DNA of 37,449 bases. Origin: Opitutia bacterium. Its GTDB lineage: Bacteria; Verrucomicrobiota; Verrucomicrobiia; Opitutales; Opitutaceae. Numbering within the stretch: the stretch's first letter is position 1; each line of letters opens with the position of its first letter. Where the stretch lies: positions 1 through 37,449 of the forward strand of contig CANIJN010000018.1 in assembly GCA_947467625.1 (NCBI GenBank), in the 5' to 3' direction. Made by a program: the position numbers and the translations under genes. This document shows, piece after piece, positions 1-9,900 of this stretch. Under the pieces are notes generated by a model, which worked only from the letters and a program-made list of their open reading frames with translations, searched no databases and was not told the origin of the DNA.

Positions 1-751
1 GAGTAGCCGCGTTGGGCCTGGGGATTGCGCCCGGCCTCACCTTCAAAATACGTGCTCGTCACATCGTAGAGCAAAAACTCGAAGCGCACGCCGAACCACT
101 CGCGGTAACGCGTCATCAGGTGAGTGCACAACGCGTCCTTGGGTGCGCCGAGCTAATCGAGTGCGCGATAGCGGCGGTCGTCCTTGACCAAGGCGAGTCC
201 ACCCCAAGCAGATCATCCAGCGCGGTGGTCTCATACCAGTGCTCGGCCACGCCGAGTTCGGAGCGTTGCGCGCAAAACCGCGCGACGGTGAGCAACACCG
301 CCGTTTGCGCGCAGCCCACCCGCTCGCGTCGGGCGGGTAAAAGCTCGGCGAGCAACGTGTCGAGACCGAGCCGGTGACAGAGCGACAGTCCGAGGTCACC
401 CTCGCCGAAGTCGCGGCTGCGCTTCACGCGCAACGCGCACACATCCGCCGGCTCCCAGCGTGACACGGAAGCGGGGTGGGGATTTGAATCGAAGCTGGAG
501 TTGCCTTCGGGCGATGCGCCCAGACCGGGCAACGTCGCAGCGTTCACGCGGAGCGGCGGCGTCTCGCCGCGCAACAACGCCGGCAAGTCGTCCCAAACAC
601 GGCGCAAAGCGGCCAGCTCGGATTCGTCGAGTTTGCCGAGCGAGATGACCACCTGTTGGCGCGGACCGAGCGCCGTACACACCGTCCGGCACAAGTGCCA
701 ATAACTGTAACCGACACCACGCGCCGACTTGGTCTTACGTCGCAGGAACAT
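1..751 (-). pseudogene. IS1634-like transposase, N-terminal part, frameshifted
   Basis: This is the N-terminal half of an IS1634/IS4-superfamily DDE transposase; the gene runs off the left edge of the window. Translation starts best at the ATG at 749-751 (MFLRRKTKSARG), matching the MFLR-K/R start usual in this family, rather than at the ATG four codons upstream. The frame reads about 185 residues and is then broken near 195-205: the continuation (ALVKDDRRYRALD, then LGAPKDALCTHLMTRYREWFG, FLLYDVTSTYFEGEAG) lies in another frame. That continuation also holds an in-frame TAG right after RRYRALD. YDVTSTYFEG is the region around the first catalytic Asp of the family. One frameshift plus one stop make a functional product unlikely. 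Family assignment is from remembered sequence patterns, not a search. Confidence 0.8.
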
Positions 752-1203
752 GCTCGGGACCATCGCAGAAAACGCGCCGGCTCACACCGGTGTGTTCGGC
801 ACTACATCGCTCCTAAAAATCGACTTCCCTCGTCAACCGGTCCGCGCCCCCCTCTTTTTTTCCTCTGAAACTATTTTCACTTCCTGCTCCAACTGCGGAA
901 CTCGGGTTAATGGTCGCTCGCTGGCGATCGCGGCTGCGGAGATCGCCGCACCCGACGGCGAGACCGCAACCCTCGTCACGGTAGTGGAGCACTTCTTCGA
1001 CGATTTCCCCCTGAAAAACGGCAACGAACTGCGCGCCCTTGGCCAGCCGCGGACGCCGTTGGCCTCCGACTGAGTTCGGGCTAACCGGTAAACGGTGCGC
1101 CAGCGGGCGTGTCACCGGCTATCTCACCTAGCCGCGCGAACCGCGCGTCAACCCACCACTGCTCTTGGTCGTGCCCCCCCCTCAGGGCTTGCCGTCTGGG
1201 CCG
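752..1203. other. Gene-free stretch with a diverged interspersed repeat
   Basis: No credible gene was found in this 450-base gap between the decayed IS1634-like element and the pseudouridine synthase. Short open frames on both strands lack recognisable domains. The part 917-940 matches, on the opposite strand and at 21 of 24 positions, a repeat that also occurs at 27853-27876 and 34643-34666. This makes it likely that the gap is at least partly interspersed repeat DNA rather than a decayed gene. Confidence 0.45.
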
Positions 1204-2124
1204 CTACAACGTTCGCGGGCTCGTAAAACTCCGCGGCTCACCGCTGATCGGATCAGGAAAAGCGATTGATTTGGCCAGTAGTTGCAGGGGCTTGGTGTAG
1301 TCGTCGGTGTTTTCCGCGTGGTGGACAGGATAAATCTGATCGTGGCAGATCGGCATACCGAGCGCGGCGCAATGGGCGCGCAACTGGTGTTTGCGACCGG
1401 TGATCGGCGACAGGCCGTAGCGCGCAAACGCCCCGCGCACTTCCAGCAGCTCGATGCGCGTCTCGGCATTGGGTTCGCCGGCGACCTCTCGCACCTGCAT
1501 GAATCGCTCGGGATTTTCCTCGAGTCGGCTACGGTAGGTCAAAGGCAAGGCCAACTCGGGCCGCCACGGCGCGATGGCTTCGTAGTGTTTATGGAAGGTC
1601 TTCTCGAGAAACATGTTTTGATAAACACCGCGCGTCGCCGCTTGGATCGTGAAGACCACGAGTCCGGCGGTCTCACGGTCGATGCGGTGGATCGGCGCGA
1701 GATCATCGAGGCCGAGCGTCCGTTTGAGACGGACCAAAAGCGTTTCTTGCACGTAGCGACCAGCCGGGATGACGGGGAGAAAGTGGGGCTTATCGGCTAC
1801 GACCAAATAATCGTCTTGGAACACCACCACTTCGTCGAACGGGATGCGCGGCTCGGCTGGCAGCGCGCGGTAATAATAAACGCGCAAATGGGATTGATAG
1901 GCGCGCTCCGCACTCACGGGCACGCCGTGCTCATCGCGCACCTCGCCGGCTTGGATCCGCGCCGCCCAGATCTCGGCCGAGATACCGGGAAACCGCTGAA
2001 CAAGAAAATCGCGAATCGTCAGCCACGGCCCCGTCGGCAGCACGACGAAGCTCGGGCTGACACCCTCACGCGTGGGCAGCGGCGCCGCTTTTAGCGGAGG
2101 CGTGCTGGTGGACGATTTTTTCAA
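1204..2124 (-). CDS. RluA-family pseudouridine synthase
   Basis: This enzyme isomerises uridine to pseudouridine in rRNA or tRNA; which RNA it acts on cannot be read from the sequence. The 306-residue protein has the RluA core: DDYLVVADKP, then the catalytic-loop motif HRIDRETAGLVVF around residues 146-158 with the catalytic Asp, and the substrate/fold motif SPITGRKHQLRAH near residue 240. The N-terminal 90 residues (WLTIRDFLVQRFPG..., IQAGEVRDEHG) resemble the S4-like RNA-binding start of many family members. The start used is a TTG at 2124; no ATG lies nearby, and a GTG about 28 codons in is a possible alternative. It begins 18 bases after the redoxin gene ends on the same strand, so the two are probably cotranscribed. 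Confidence 0.85.
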   Translation of the reverse strand: MKKSSTSTPPLKAAPLPTREGVSPSFVVLPTGPWLTIRDFLVQRFPGISAEIWAARIQAGEVRDEHGVPVSAERAYQSHLRVYYYRALPAEPRIPFDEVVVFQDDYLVVADKPHFLPVIPAGRYVQETLLVRLKRTLGLDDLAPIHRIDRETAGLVVFTIQAATRGVYQNMFLEKTFHKHYEAIAPWRPELALPLTYRSRLEENPERFMQVREVAGEPNAETRIELLEVRGAFARYGLSPITGRKHQLRAHCAALGMPICHDQIYPVHHAENTDDYTKPLQLLAKSIAFPDPISGEPRSFTSPRTL

Positions 2125-2142
2125 TCTCCGTGAGGCCGAAGC

Positions 2143-2760
2143 TCAACGGCCGTCGCCGTATTTGACGGCGCAGCCATAGGGCAGGGTCGTCGCTTTTTCC
2201 ACCGACCGACCCGCTTTCAAGGCCGCCAGAGCCGCCTTCACGTAATTGTGCGAAGCGGGGGTGTTCGCTTGGGCGGCCTGCGCTTGATCGTCGATCGCTC
2301 CCTGGTATGCGAGGGTGCCGTCGTGGCCGATGACAAAACAATGCGGAGTAGTCTGCGCGCCGAATAGTCGGCCCAATTTCCCGCTCTGATCACGAATGTA
2401 GGCCGTGGCGACCACGCCCTGCTTCTTCTGCCACTCCGCGGATTTTCCCGGATCGAGATCGCCCATCGCCGTGGAATTCACCTGCAGCCAAACGGCTCCG
2501 GCGGCGGCCGCCGCCGTCTGCGTACTCTGCATATTTCCGCTCCGGTAATGCCGCACCACATACGGACACGCCGGATTGAGCCATTCCAGCACCACCACCT
2601 TGCCCCGAAAGTCGGAGAGTTTCTGCGTCTTTCCCTCGAGGTCGTTGAAAGTAAAATCCGGCGCGGGCTTCCCTGATTCAACGCCGGCCCCCAGCGCCGT
2701 GATCTCACCAACAAAAAGCAGGGCGACTGCACTCAGCAAACCTTTGATCAGTGACTTCAT
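2143..2760 (-). CDS. Exported redoxin (AhpC/TSA-thioredoxin fold) with CPYV active site
   Basis: This is a 205-residue secreted or periplasmic thioredoxin-fold protein. Residues 1-25 form a signal peptide (MKSLIKGLLSAVALLFVGEITALGA). The redoxin signature follows: GKPAPDFTFNDLEGKTQKLSDFRGKVVVLEW. The active-site region reads WLNPACPYVVRHY, so there is one Cys (CPYV) in place of the CxxC of thioredoxin. A second conserved-looking Cys lies close to the C-terminus (PYGCAVKY). TTPHCFVI carries the cis-proline position (TPHCF). This pattern is known in a thioredoxin-like subfamily common in Planctomycetes and Verrucomicrobia and suggests peroxide- or thiol-linked chemistry rather than dithiol exchange; that role is inference. 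It is the first gene of a likely operon with the downstream pseudouridine synthase. Confidence 0.8.
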   Translation of the reverse strand: MKSLIKGLLSAVALLFVGEITALGAGVESGKPAPDFTFNDLEGKTQKLSDFRGKVVVLEWLNPACPYVVRHYRSGNMQSTQTAAAAAGAVWLQVNSTAMGDLDPGKSAEWQKKQGVVATAYIRDQSGKLGRLFGAQTTPHCFVIGHDGTLAYQGAIDDQAQAAQANTPASHNYVKAALAALKAGRSVEKATTLPYGCAVKYGDGR

Positions 2761-2806
2761 ATCGCCGAGAAAGCACGTCGGCTAGCGACGCGCAAGCGCG
2801 CACAAT

Positions 2807-2932
2807 CTACCTGGAATCAGCCTTGGCCTCCAGCTCACGTCCGGTGGCGGCAATCGCACTCTCGCCGATGCCTTGCACCGCGAGTGCCCGCGCGAGACGC
2901 CGCGCTACCGCGGTCAGGACCTCACCAGCCAC
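2807..2932 (-). pseudogene. Short coding-like fragment next to the IS630-like end
   Basis: A 41-codon frame opens with GTG at 2930-2932 and ends with TAG at 2807-2809. It reads VAGEVLTAVARRLARALA, then VQGIGESAIAATGRELEAKADSR, an amphipathic, protein-like composition. It begins only eight bases past the stop codon of the IS630-like transposase. It could be the C-terminus of a host gene cut by the insertion, or just the terminal part of the element. I do not recognise the family. Confidence 0.3.
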
Positions 2933-2939
2933 CTAGTGC

Positions 2940-3715
2940 TTAATTGCGTAAATTAACGATAGCATTTCGCAATTGAGCCCCTTCGACCTCGCGCTTGCGC
3001 CATTTGAAGGGCTTCGCGGTGGGGTTCTAGGCGGCGATGAACGCGTCGATGGCCTGACTCAATTCGTCGACGCTGCGGAAGCTGGCGCCGCGGAGGCCCT
3101 TTCTGGGCATAATCCCAAACCAGATTTCAACGTGATTGAGCCAGCCAGCCGAAGTTGGGATAAAGTGGAGGTGCACGTTGGGATGTTGTGCGAGCCAGTC
3201 GTCGCATTTTTTGTGGGTGCACTAATTGTCGAGAGTCACGTGGAGTTCGCTTCTGGCAGCGTGCCAGCGGGATCTGATCTACGAACTGCAAGAACTCTGC
3301 GTACCGCTTGAGCGTTGTCTGGCCCGTTGTGATGGCGCCGGTCGCAACGTGCAGCGCTGCGAACAGATTGAGAGCGCCATAACGTTGGTAGGTGCTCTTG
3401 CAGCCTCGCACGATCTTGCCGTTGTCGGTCTCCCCATAGACCCAGCCCGTTCCATCGCCTGAATGCTCGGCTTCTCATCGACACTAATCACCAGCGCCTT
3501 TTCCGGCGGATTCAAATACCTCGCGATAATATCGGCCGCTTTCGCCGCGAATTGCTGGTTGGTGCTCACGCACCACGAGCGCTGGCGCTGCACACAAGCA
3601 CCTTCCTTACGCATCACTCGCCAAACGGCATACACCGAGCCGTTGACCCTCTTGGACCGTCCCACGCCGCCGGACGACAGCCAGACCTCTCCGCTGACGT
3701 CAGTTAAAACTCCCC
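2940..3715 (-). pseudogene. IS630-family transposase remnant
   Basis: The remnant reads across three frames. Its upstream part holds a helix-turn-helix end fragment (AAWDGP, then GSVYAVWRVMRKEGACVQRQ, WCVSTNQQFAAKAADIIARY) and the first catalytic block LVISVDEKPSIQAMERA. The next frame gives RGCKSTYQRYGALNLFAALHVATG and LKRYAEFLQFVDQ. The last frame gives LHVTLDN-stop-CTHKKCDDWL, WLNHVEIWFGIMPRKGLRG and QLRNAIVNLRN before TAA at 2940-2942. Stops interrupt the DN(Y)xTHK motif and the IAA/NPTAKPFKW junction, and there are at least two frameshifts. The N-terminal 100 or so residues of the usual protein are missing; the sequence abuts IS21-like DNA there. Family calls rest on these motifs. Confidence 0.88.
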
Positions 3716-3797
3716 ACCGGTTGGCGTGGGAAGTTTGAGCCGGCGTTGGTCTGCGTGAGCGTCAGTGGTGATCGGGCCGGATACGCAGGCCCACTTG

Positions 3798-4492
3798 ATG
3801 ACCGGGCACCAATATCGATAGCTCATGAAGACACATCACGAAGGCGGCGGCGTTGGCCGTGCAGCCCTGAAAGCAGGGATGAATCGTAAAACGGCGCGGC
3901 GCTATTTGCAGGGCGGCTAAGGGCCCTTGCCGTCCCGCCGCTACCCCGACGCCGAGGAGCACCCCGCGCGCGTGTCGAGCTACGCCACCGCGCGGGTGAA
4001 AAACTGCGCCTACTCCGTGCCGACGCAGTTGATCAACGCGCACCTGCTCGCCCGCGTCAGCGAGACGACCGTGAGTTTCCATCACGCCGGCGTCGAGGTC
4101 GCGCGCTATCCCCGCGCGCTCACCCAGCAGGCCCGCATCGACTACCGCCACGTCAGCGCTTCACTCGTGCGTAAACTAGGCGCCTTCGCCCGGTATCTCT
4201 ACCGCGAGGAGTTGTTTCCCCGGCCCGTCTTCCGCCAAGCCTACGACCAACTCTTCGCTGCGGCACCCGCGCAGGCCGACCGGCACTACATCGAGCTTTT
4301 GGCCCTCGCCGCCCGCACTAACGCAACCCTGGTCGCCACCGTCCTCGGCGCCTGTTGCGCGCGGGTGAAATACCGCGCGCCGACGTCGTAGAAAAACAAT
4401 TACACACCGCTCCGCCCACCGCCTACGCGCTGGCGGCCTTCGTGCCCGAACTGCACAGCTACGACTCGCTCGTGCAGGAGGTGGCCGCATGA
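3798..4492 (+). pseudogene. istA: IS21-family transposase IstA remnant, internally deleted
   Basis: The frame starts at ATG 3798 with the IS21 IstA N-terminus (MTGHQYR, stop, LMKTHHEGGG, AALKAGMNRKTARRYLQGG), a helix-turn-helix region. It then meets TAG at 3819-3821 and TAA at 3918-3920. Directly after the second stop the same frame continues with the IstA C-terminal domain (NCAYSVPTQLINAHLLARV, RIDYRHVSASLVRKLGAFA, RYLYREELFPRPVFRQAYDQL). The central DDE catalytic domain, normally 200 or more residues, is therefore deleted. A further frameshift near 4355-4365 shifts the end, where GEIPRADVVEKQL to LVQEVAA reaches TGA at 4490-4492. That TGA overlaps the istB ATG, the usual IS21 arrangement. 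The element is clearly dead. Confidence 0.88.
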
Positions 4493-5246
4493 GCGCCGCC
4501 GCGTTGCTGATCCTCCTGCGCAGCCTCGGGCTGACGACCATGGCCCGCGAACACGACGACGCGTTCGCGCGCGCCGAAGCCGAGCACTGGGGTTATCCAC
4601 GGCTGCTGCGCCACGTCGTCGAGACCGAGGCCAACGAACGGCTGCGCCGTCGCGTCGAACGCCTCCTCAACGACTCGCGCCTGCCCGCGGGCAAAACCCT
4701 CTCGAGCCTCGACCAAGCCCGCCTCCCCGACAAAGTCCGCCGCCAATACCCGCGCTGCTCACCGGTGAGTTTGTCCGCCGCGGCGACAACCTGCTATGCT
4801 TCGGACTGCCCGGCCGCGGCAAGACGTTGTTCCTCGCGGCCCTCTGCCGCGAACTCGTGCAGCAGGACCAGTTGCCCGTCTTCTACACGACCGCGCACCG
4901 GCTCGTCACCGAGCTGCTCGTCGCGAAACGCGAGCTGAAGCTCGACCGCCTGATCGCCAAGTGCGACCGCTTCGCCGCCCTCGCCATCGACGAGCTCGGC
5001 TACACCCAGCAGTCCCGCGAAGAGATGGAAGTGCTCTTCACCCTCCTCGCCAAACGCTACGAAAAAAAGAGTGTGCTCCTGTACTCCAACCTAGTCCCCA
5101 GCCAGTGGGACCAGATCGTCAAGGATTCCATAATGACCATGGCCGCCGTCGACGGCCTCGTGCACCACGCCGTCATCCTCGAGTTCAACGGCCGCAGCTA
5201 CCGCGCTGAAGCCGCCGAGGCGGCCAAAACCAAACCCACCGGTTGA
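4489..5246 (+). pseudogene. istB: IS21-family helper ATPase IstB, frameshifted
   Basis: IstB is the AAA+ ATPase partner of the IS21 transposase. Translation starts at ATG 4489, overlapping the istA stop by four bases. It reads MSAAALLILLRSLGLTTMAR to LPDKVRRQYP, and is broken by a frameshift near 4750-4760. The continuation in another frame carries GDNLLCFGLPGRGKTLFLAA with a complete Walker A (GLPGRGKT), then ALAIDELGYTQQ (Walker B) and SNLVPSQWDQIVKDSIM (sensor region), and ends EAAKTKPTG at the TGA of 5244-5246. Apart from the single shift the domain is well preserved, so this gene decayed less than its istA partner. Confidence 0.88.
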
Positions 5247-5330
5247 CCGGGCTCACGCGCTCCGGCGCCCGCACCCCCGTCCGGCGTTCGTCAGTCCTGA
5301 GGTGGAGGAAGGGGGCCGTCCGCCAGCAGC

Positions 5331-6926
5331 TTATTTCACTTTTTCCGCGTAGCCCGGGGCCGCCTTGAAAATGGCGAGACACGCCCCGTTCGTCGTGTCC
5401 CAGATGCGCACCTCGCCGTCGTAGGCGCCGGTCGCGAGCCGGTTCGCCGCGGGCTCGGCATCGAGCGCATAGACCCAGTCACGATGGCCCGCGTAGGCAC
5501 GCACTTCCTTCAACGCCGCGAGGTCGAATTGCTTGACCATGCCGTCGGCAGAGGCCGCGAACGCCTGCCCACCGCGCACCATCAACCCGAAGACTTCCTC
5601 CCGAAAACCGTGTTCAATAAAGCGCGCGTGGCTTTTCTTCGCGAAACGATTTTCCATATCGGCGGCGGTGCCGTTTTCGTCGCGCGCTTTTTCCGGCTCC
5701 CAAATTTGAATCCACTGCCCGCGGCCGGCACTGCACGCCACCGCCGGCTCCGCGGTGAACTTCACATTATAAACGGGATTTTGCCCCGCATATTTTCCCA
5801 GCATCTGGTTGTGACCGTTATAGGTCGTGAAGAGCGCGCCGGTCTCGGCCTCGTAGATTTTCACCGTTTTGTCCTTGCTCGAACTCGCGAGAAACCGGGC
5901 GTCGGCGCTGAAGCTTACGCCCGTCACCCAGTCGGAGTGTAGTTTATTGCTCCAGAGCCGCCGTCCGTCGCTCGCCGCATAAACCCGCGCGGTCTGATCG
6001 GCGGAGCCGGCGGCGATGCGCTGGCCGTCGTGGCGAAATCCGACCGAGAGCACGATGTCGTCGAACGTGTCCAGCACCCGGCGCGTTTTTCCTCCCGCGA
6101 AATCCACCAGCGCGAGCTCGCCGTAGTCACCCGGCGTGCCGCCGCCGACGAGCAACTCGCTGCCGTCGTGGTTGAACGCAAGCGCTTGAATCCGCTGCGG
6201 CAGAAAGCCGAGCCGACGCACGAGTCGGCCGGTCGCCGTATCCCAGACCGTCACTTCGTGGTAGCCACCGACCGCCACTTCCTTTCCTCCCGGCGCCAAC
6301 GCCAGCGCGAGCACGGGGACGGGAATTCGATACGCGACCGGCGCCGACGGGTGGACCCGCGGGCCGAGCAGCGACTTCAGCGTCGCCTTCCGATCGGGCC
6401 CGTCGAACTTCGCCCCTTCGGCGATCCACGCGCGAAACAGCGCGATCTGCGGGGCGGTGAGCGCATCATCGTCCCGCGGCATGCGCTCGTCCTAATCTTT
6501 CGCGGCGAGGAGAGTGAACAGCTCCGAATTTTCCGGCTGGCCAGGCACCACGGAGGCCAGGCCCGATCCGCCGCTGCGCATCAGCTGCTCAAACGTGTGC
6601 AAGCGGAAGTTGCCAGAGTCCTTCCGTTCGCCGTGACAACTCGTGCAGCGCTTCACGAGTAACGGCGCGAGCTCGCGCACGAAGCTGACCTCGCCGCGCA
6701 CCGCACTCGCCAGTGCCACCACGCCCGCGGCGAGCGCGAGCAGCGGGGCCGTTAACCTGCCGAAAATGCGATGCCGAGGTGGCGTGGCCCCAGCGTAACA
6801 AGGTCGTGATAGCAGCGGGCTTGCTCGCGATAGTCTCGGCAAACGTGCCAGCCAGCAGTCTCCTGCTTGCCGGCCAAAATCGTGGCATGGGTCGCGAGCA
6901 GGATCGTCGTACAGCGATAGACTCAT
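5331..6926 (-). pseudogene. Cytochrome c (PSCyt1-like) + WD40 protein, split by an in-frame TAG
   Basis: This reads as one gene in one frame, interrupted only by TAG at 6492-6494. The upstream part holds a hydrophobic export segment (LTAPLLALAAGVVALASA) and a planctomycete-type cytochrome domain: SFVRELAPLLVKRCTSCHGE with CxxCH haem motif, and VVPGQPENSELFTLLAAKD. After the stop it continues DERMPRDDDALTAPQIALFR and WIAEGAKFDG, the normal second half of that domain. About six or seven WD40 blades follow (VTVWDTATGRLVRRL, TARVYAASDGRRLW, VKIYEAETGALFTTY, QIWEPEK, VRIWDTTNGACLAIF). A single G-to-T change in a GAG codon would create the TAG. The ATG at 6926 lies four bases after the preceding gene's stop, but about 50 odd residues precede the export segment. 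Two separate products, readthrough or a sequencing error are alternatives. Confidence 0.75.
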
Positions 6927-6930
6927 GGGC

Positions 6931-9900
6931 TCAGTGCTGGAAAAGAAACTCGCGCGTGTTGAGGACTGACCAGAGCAGGTCCATCACTGCCTCGCCGCGC
7001 TTCGCCGCGCCGCTGAGAAACGCCTGGCCCGCCTTGCGCTCCGTGACGCTCGGGAATCGCGCCAGCGCGGAGAGGTAGAGTTCCTCGAGCAGTTGCTCGT
7101 CGCCGAGCTGTTCGTAGTTGCGGCTACCGCCTTGCACGGCCCCGTGCATGACCGTGCCGTTCAGGAGTTCGAGCGCCTGCAAAAGGGTCGGCGAACGTGA
7201 GCGCTCGCAGCTGCACGCCGTCTCGCGCTTGGGCTGGCCAAACGCCGTCATGAAAGGCTGCGTCTCGGGATACGGCCGCTGGGTCGCGTAGTCGAGGCGC
7301 TGTTGCTGGGTCGCCATCCGGCGATCGATGGCCAGATACGCTTTATCCATCTGCGGGTAGATCTCGCGAATGGCCGCGCGGTTTTCGGCGTCGAGCGCGG
7401 CGCGGGGGTGCGCGGCCGGTTGCGCGGGAGAGGTCGCGTCGGATTCCGTGGCGAGCGCTGCGGCGGGTCGCGCGAGTAACGCGATCACCGATGGCGTGAG
7501 CGGGATCCGTGCGGGCGCAGCAGAGCCTCCGGGCTTCGGTTCTTCGATGCGAAACCGGAACTGCGGGTCGTCCTGGCGGCTCGCGATCTTTATCACGAGT
7601 TGATTGATCCCGGCAGCGAGTTCGATCGGGATGCGACGCTCACGCGTGAGCGCCTGCCGGAGGGCGGATTTGCCGTTGACCCAAATCGTGGTCGCTCCGC
7701 GTGCCGTCACCTGAATCGTGCGCGGTTCGCGCGAGTAAATCTGACGGGCGAGGTAAACGGTGGAATCTTTCGGGCCATCGATCGTGTAGGTGGGCTCCGG
7801 ATCGTTCCATTCCGGGCGCGAGCGCCAACTCCGCCGGCCCTCGTCGAAGGTCGCGGTGAAATCGACGGGGAATTTCTCCGGCCCGAAGGCTTGCTCGCGG
7901 TCCGCCGCGGTAAACGGACCGACCGCATACCAACCTCCTGCCCAAAAATCGCGCGTCGCCACGTCGGCGGTCGCTTGCTCAAGCCACGCGGGGAAATCCG
8001 CTTCCAGTTCCGCCCGACGCTGGTCGAGCGCGGCGCGGCTCGCCGCGATTTGTGCCGGCACCGCCTGCACGGGTGCGAGCGTGCGGGCAGCCGTCCCGAC
8101 AGCGTCCTTGAGCTGCTCGGCCGTGAGGAGCCGCGGGCGGGCGTGCGAAAAAAGAATTTCGTCCGAGGCGTTGAATGCGTTCGTGGCCATTGAGCGCTGG
8201 TAGGTCTGGCTGTTGCAGATCAGCTGGACGATCCGTTTGCGCCGGTAGCCACCCTTGACGAATTCCTGCGCGAGTGCGTCGAGCAGCGGCCCGTTAGCCG
8301 GGGGATTCGAGGACCGGAAATCATCCACGGGATCAACGATGCCGCGGCCGAGGAGATGCGCCCAGATGCGGTTCACCTCCACGCGCGCGAAGAACGGATT
8401 GTCGGGCTGGGTCAGCCACGCGGCAAACGGTCCGCGCCGGTCGGTGCCTTGCGCGGCGTCCGCTCCGCCCCAGGGCCGCACCGGTTGTTGCGTAGTCGGG
8501 TGCAACGTCTCGCCGGTCGCGGCGAGTTGCACCACGCCCTGATCCACGGTGGTGCGGGCAAACACGGCGCCGAGACTGTAGTAGTCGCGCATCGTCCATT
8601 TCTCGTAGGGATGGTTGTGGCACTTCGCGCACTCGAGGCGCGAGCCGAGGAAAAGCTGCGCCGTCATTTCAGTGCGCTCTTCGGGCCCCGGAATCGCGAC
8701 AAAGAAATTCGCCTCGGGCACCACGCGCGTGTCGCCCACTGCGGTGAGCAGTGTGCGCGCGAATTCATCGTAGGGCAGGTCGCGCCGCTGGGCCTCGACC
8801 AGCCAATCTGAGAACGCCTCGGCGCGGCCGTGCTTGAGCCGCGTTTTAGAAACACGCATCAGGTCCGCCTGCTTGAGCGACCAGAACCGCGCAAAGGCCT
8901 CGCTCGCCAGCAGTGCGTCGATGAGCTGCGGGCGTTTGTCCGCAGCTTTGCTCTCAAGGAACTGGCGGGCCTCGTCCGCCGTGGGAATCAGCCCGGTGAG
9001 GTCGAGGTGCAGGCGGCGGACAAACGTCGCGTCGTCACACGTTTCCGCCGGGAGAAACTGCAGTTGCCGGAGCTTGGCGTTGACGTGAGTGTCGATGACG
9101 TTCACCTCGGCCGGCGCCTGCCACACGAAGTCCGCTTGATCCTCGATGACAGTGAAATACACCGACTGAAGATGCGCCAGATAACGCACGCTGATCGCAG
9201 CCTGCCCCCGGCGGCGGCCGGTGACGCGGCCATGCGCATCGACGGTAGCGAGATCCGCGCTGGACGTTTCGTAGGTGGCGATGCGCGTGACGTCGCGCAC
9301 CTGGCCATCAGAGTAATGGGCGAGCACACTGAGCTGCTGCGTGAGGTACGGAGCCTTCAACACGCGGTCGGTGCTGGGCGTGACCACGATGCGCTCGCAC
9401 TCGACCGCAGGGAGATCAACGTTGGCGCCCTCGGAAATCCACAGCAGCAGCGTTTCATAAGGCGTCTCGCCTTGACGCAGGCGCTTGCCGCCGACGTGCG
9501 CGAGTTCGAGCAGCGGTTTCCGCAGCAGCAAACTTTCCTCGGGTTGCACCATGTCGAGCCGGCGGCTGAATCCATCCCGCGTGAGCGAGCGCCGATCGAT
9601 GGCGGGATCGTAGCCGAAGAGCGAGAGGGCGAATCCGGCCTTCCCCTGCGGTGAGCCGTGGCACGATCCCGTGGCGCAGCCTTGCTTCGTGAGCACGGCC
9701 ATCGTCTCGAACGTGAACAGTACCGGATCGGGCGCGGCGAAATGGGACACGTTCACCGGCACTGAACGTTTCTGGCCCGCGAATTCGATGGTGAGCGACG
9801 CCTCGCCATCACCCGCGGCGAACGCGGTCGCACCGGTGCCATCGATTCTGACCACGCGCTCGTCGCTGCTACGAATCTGCGCCAAGTGCGACACGTCGCG

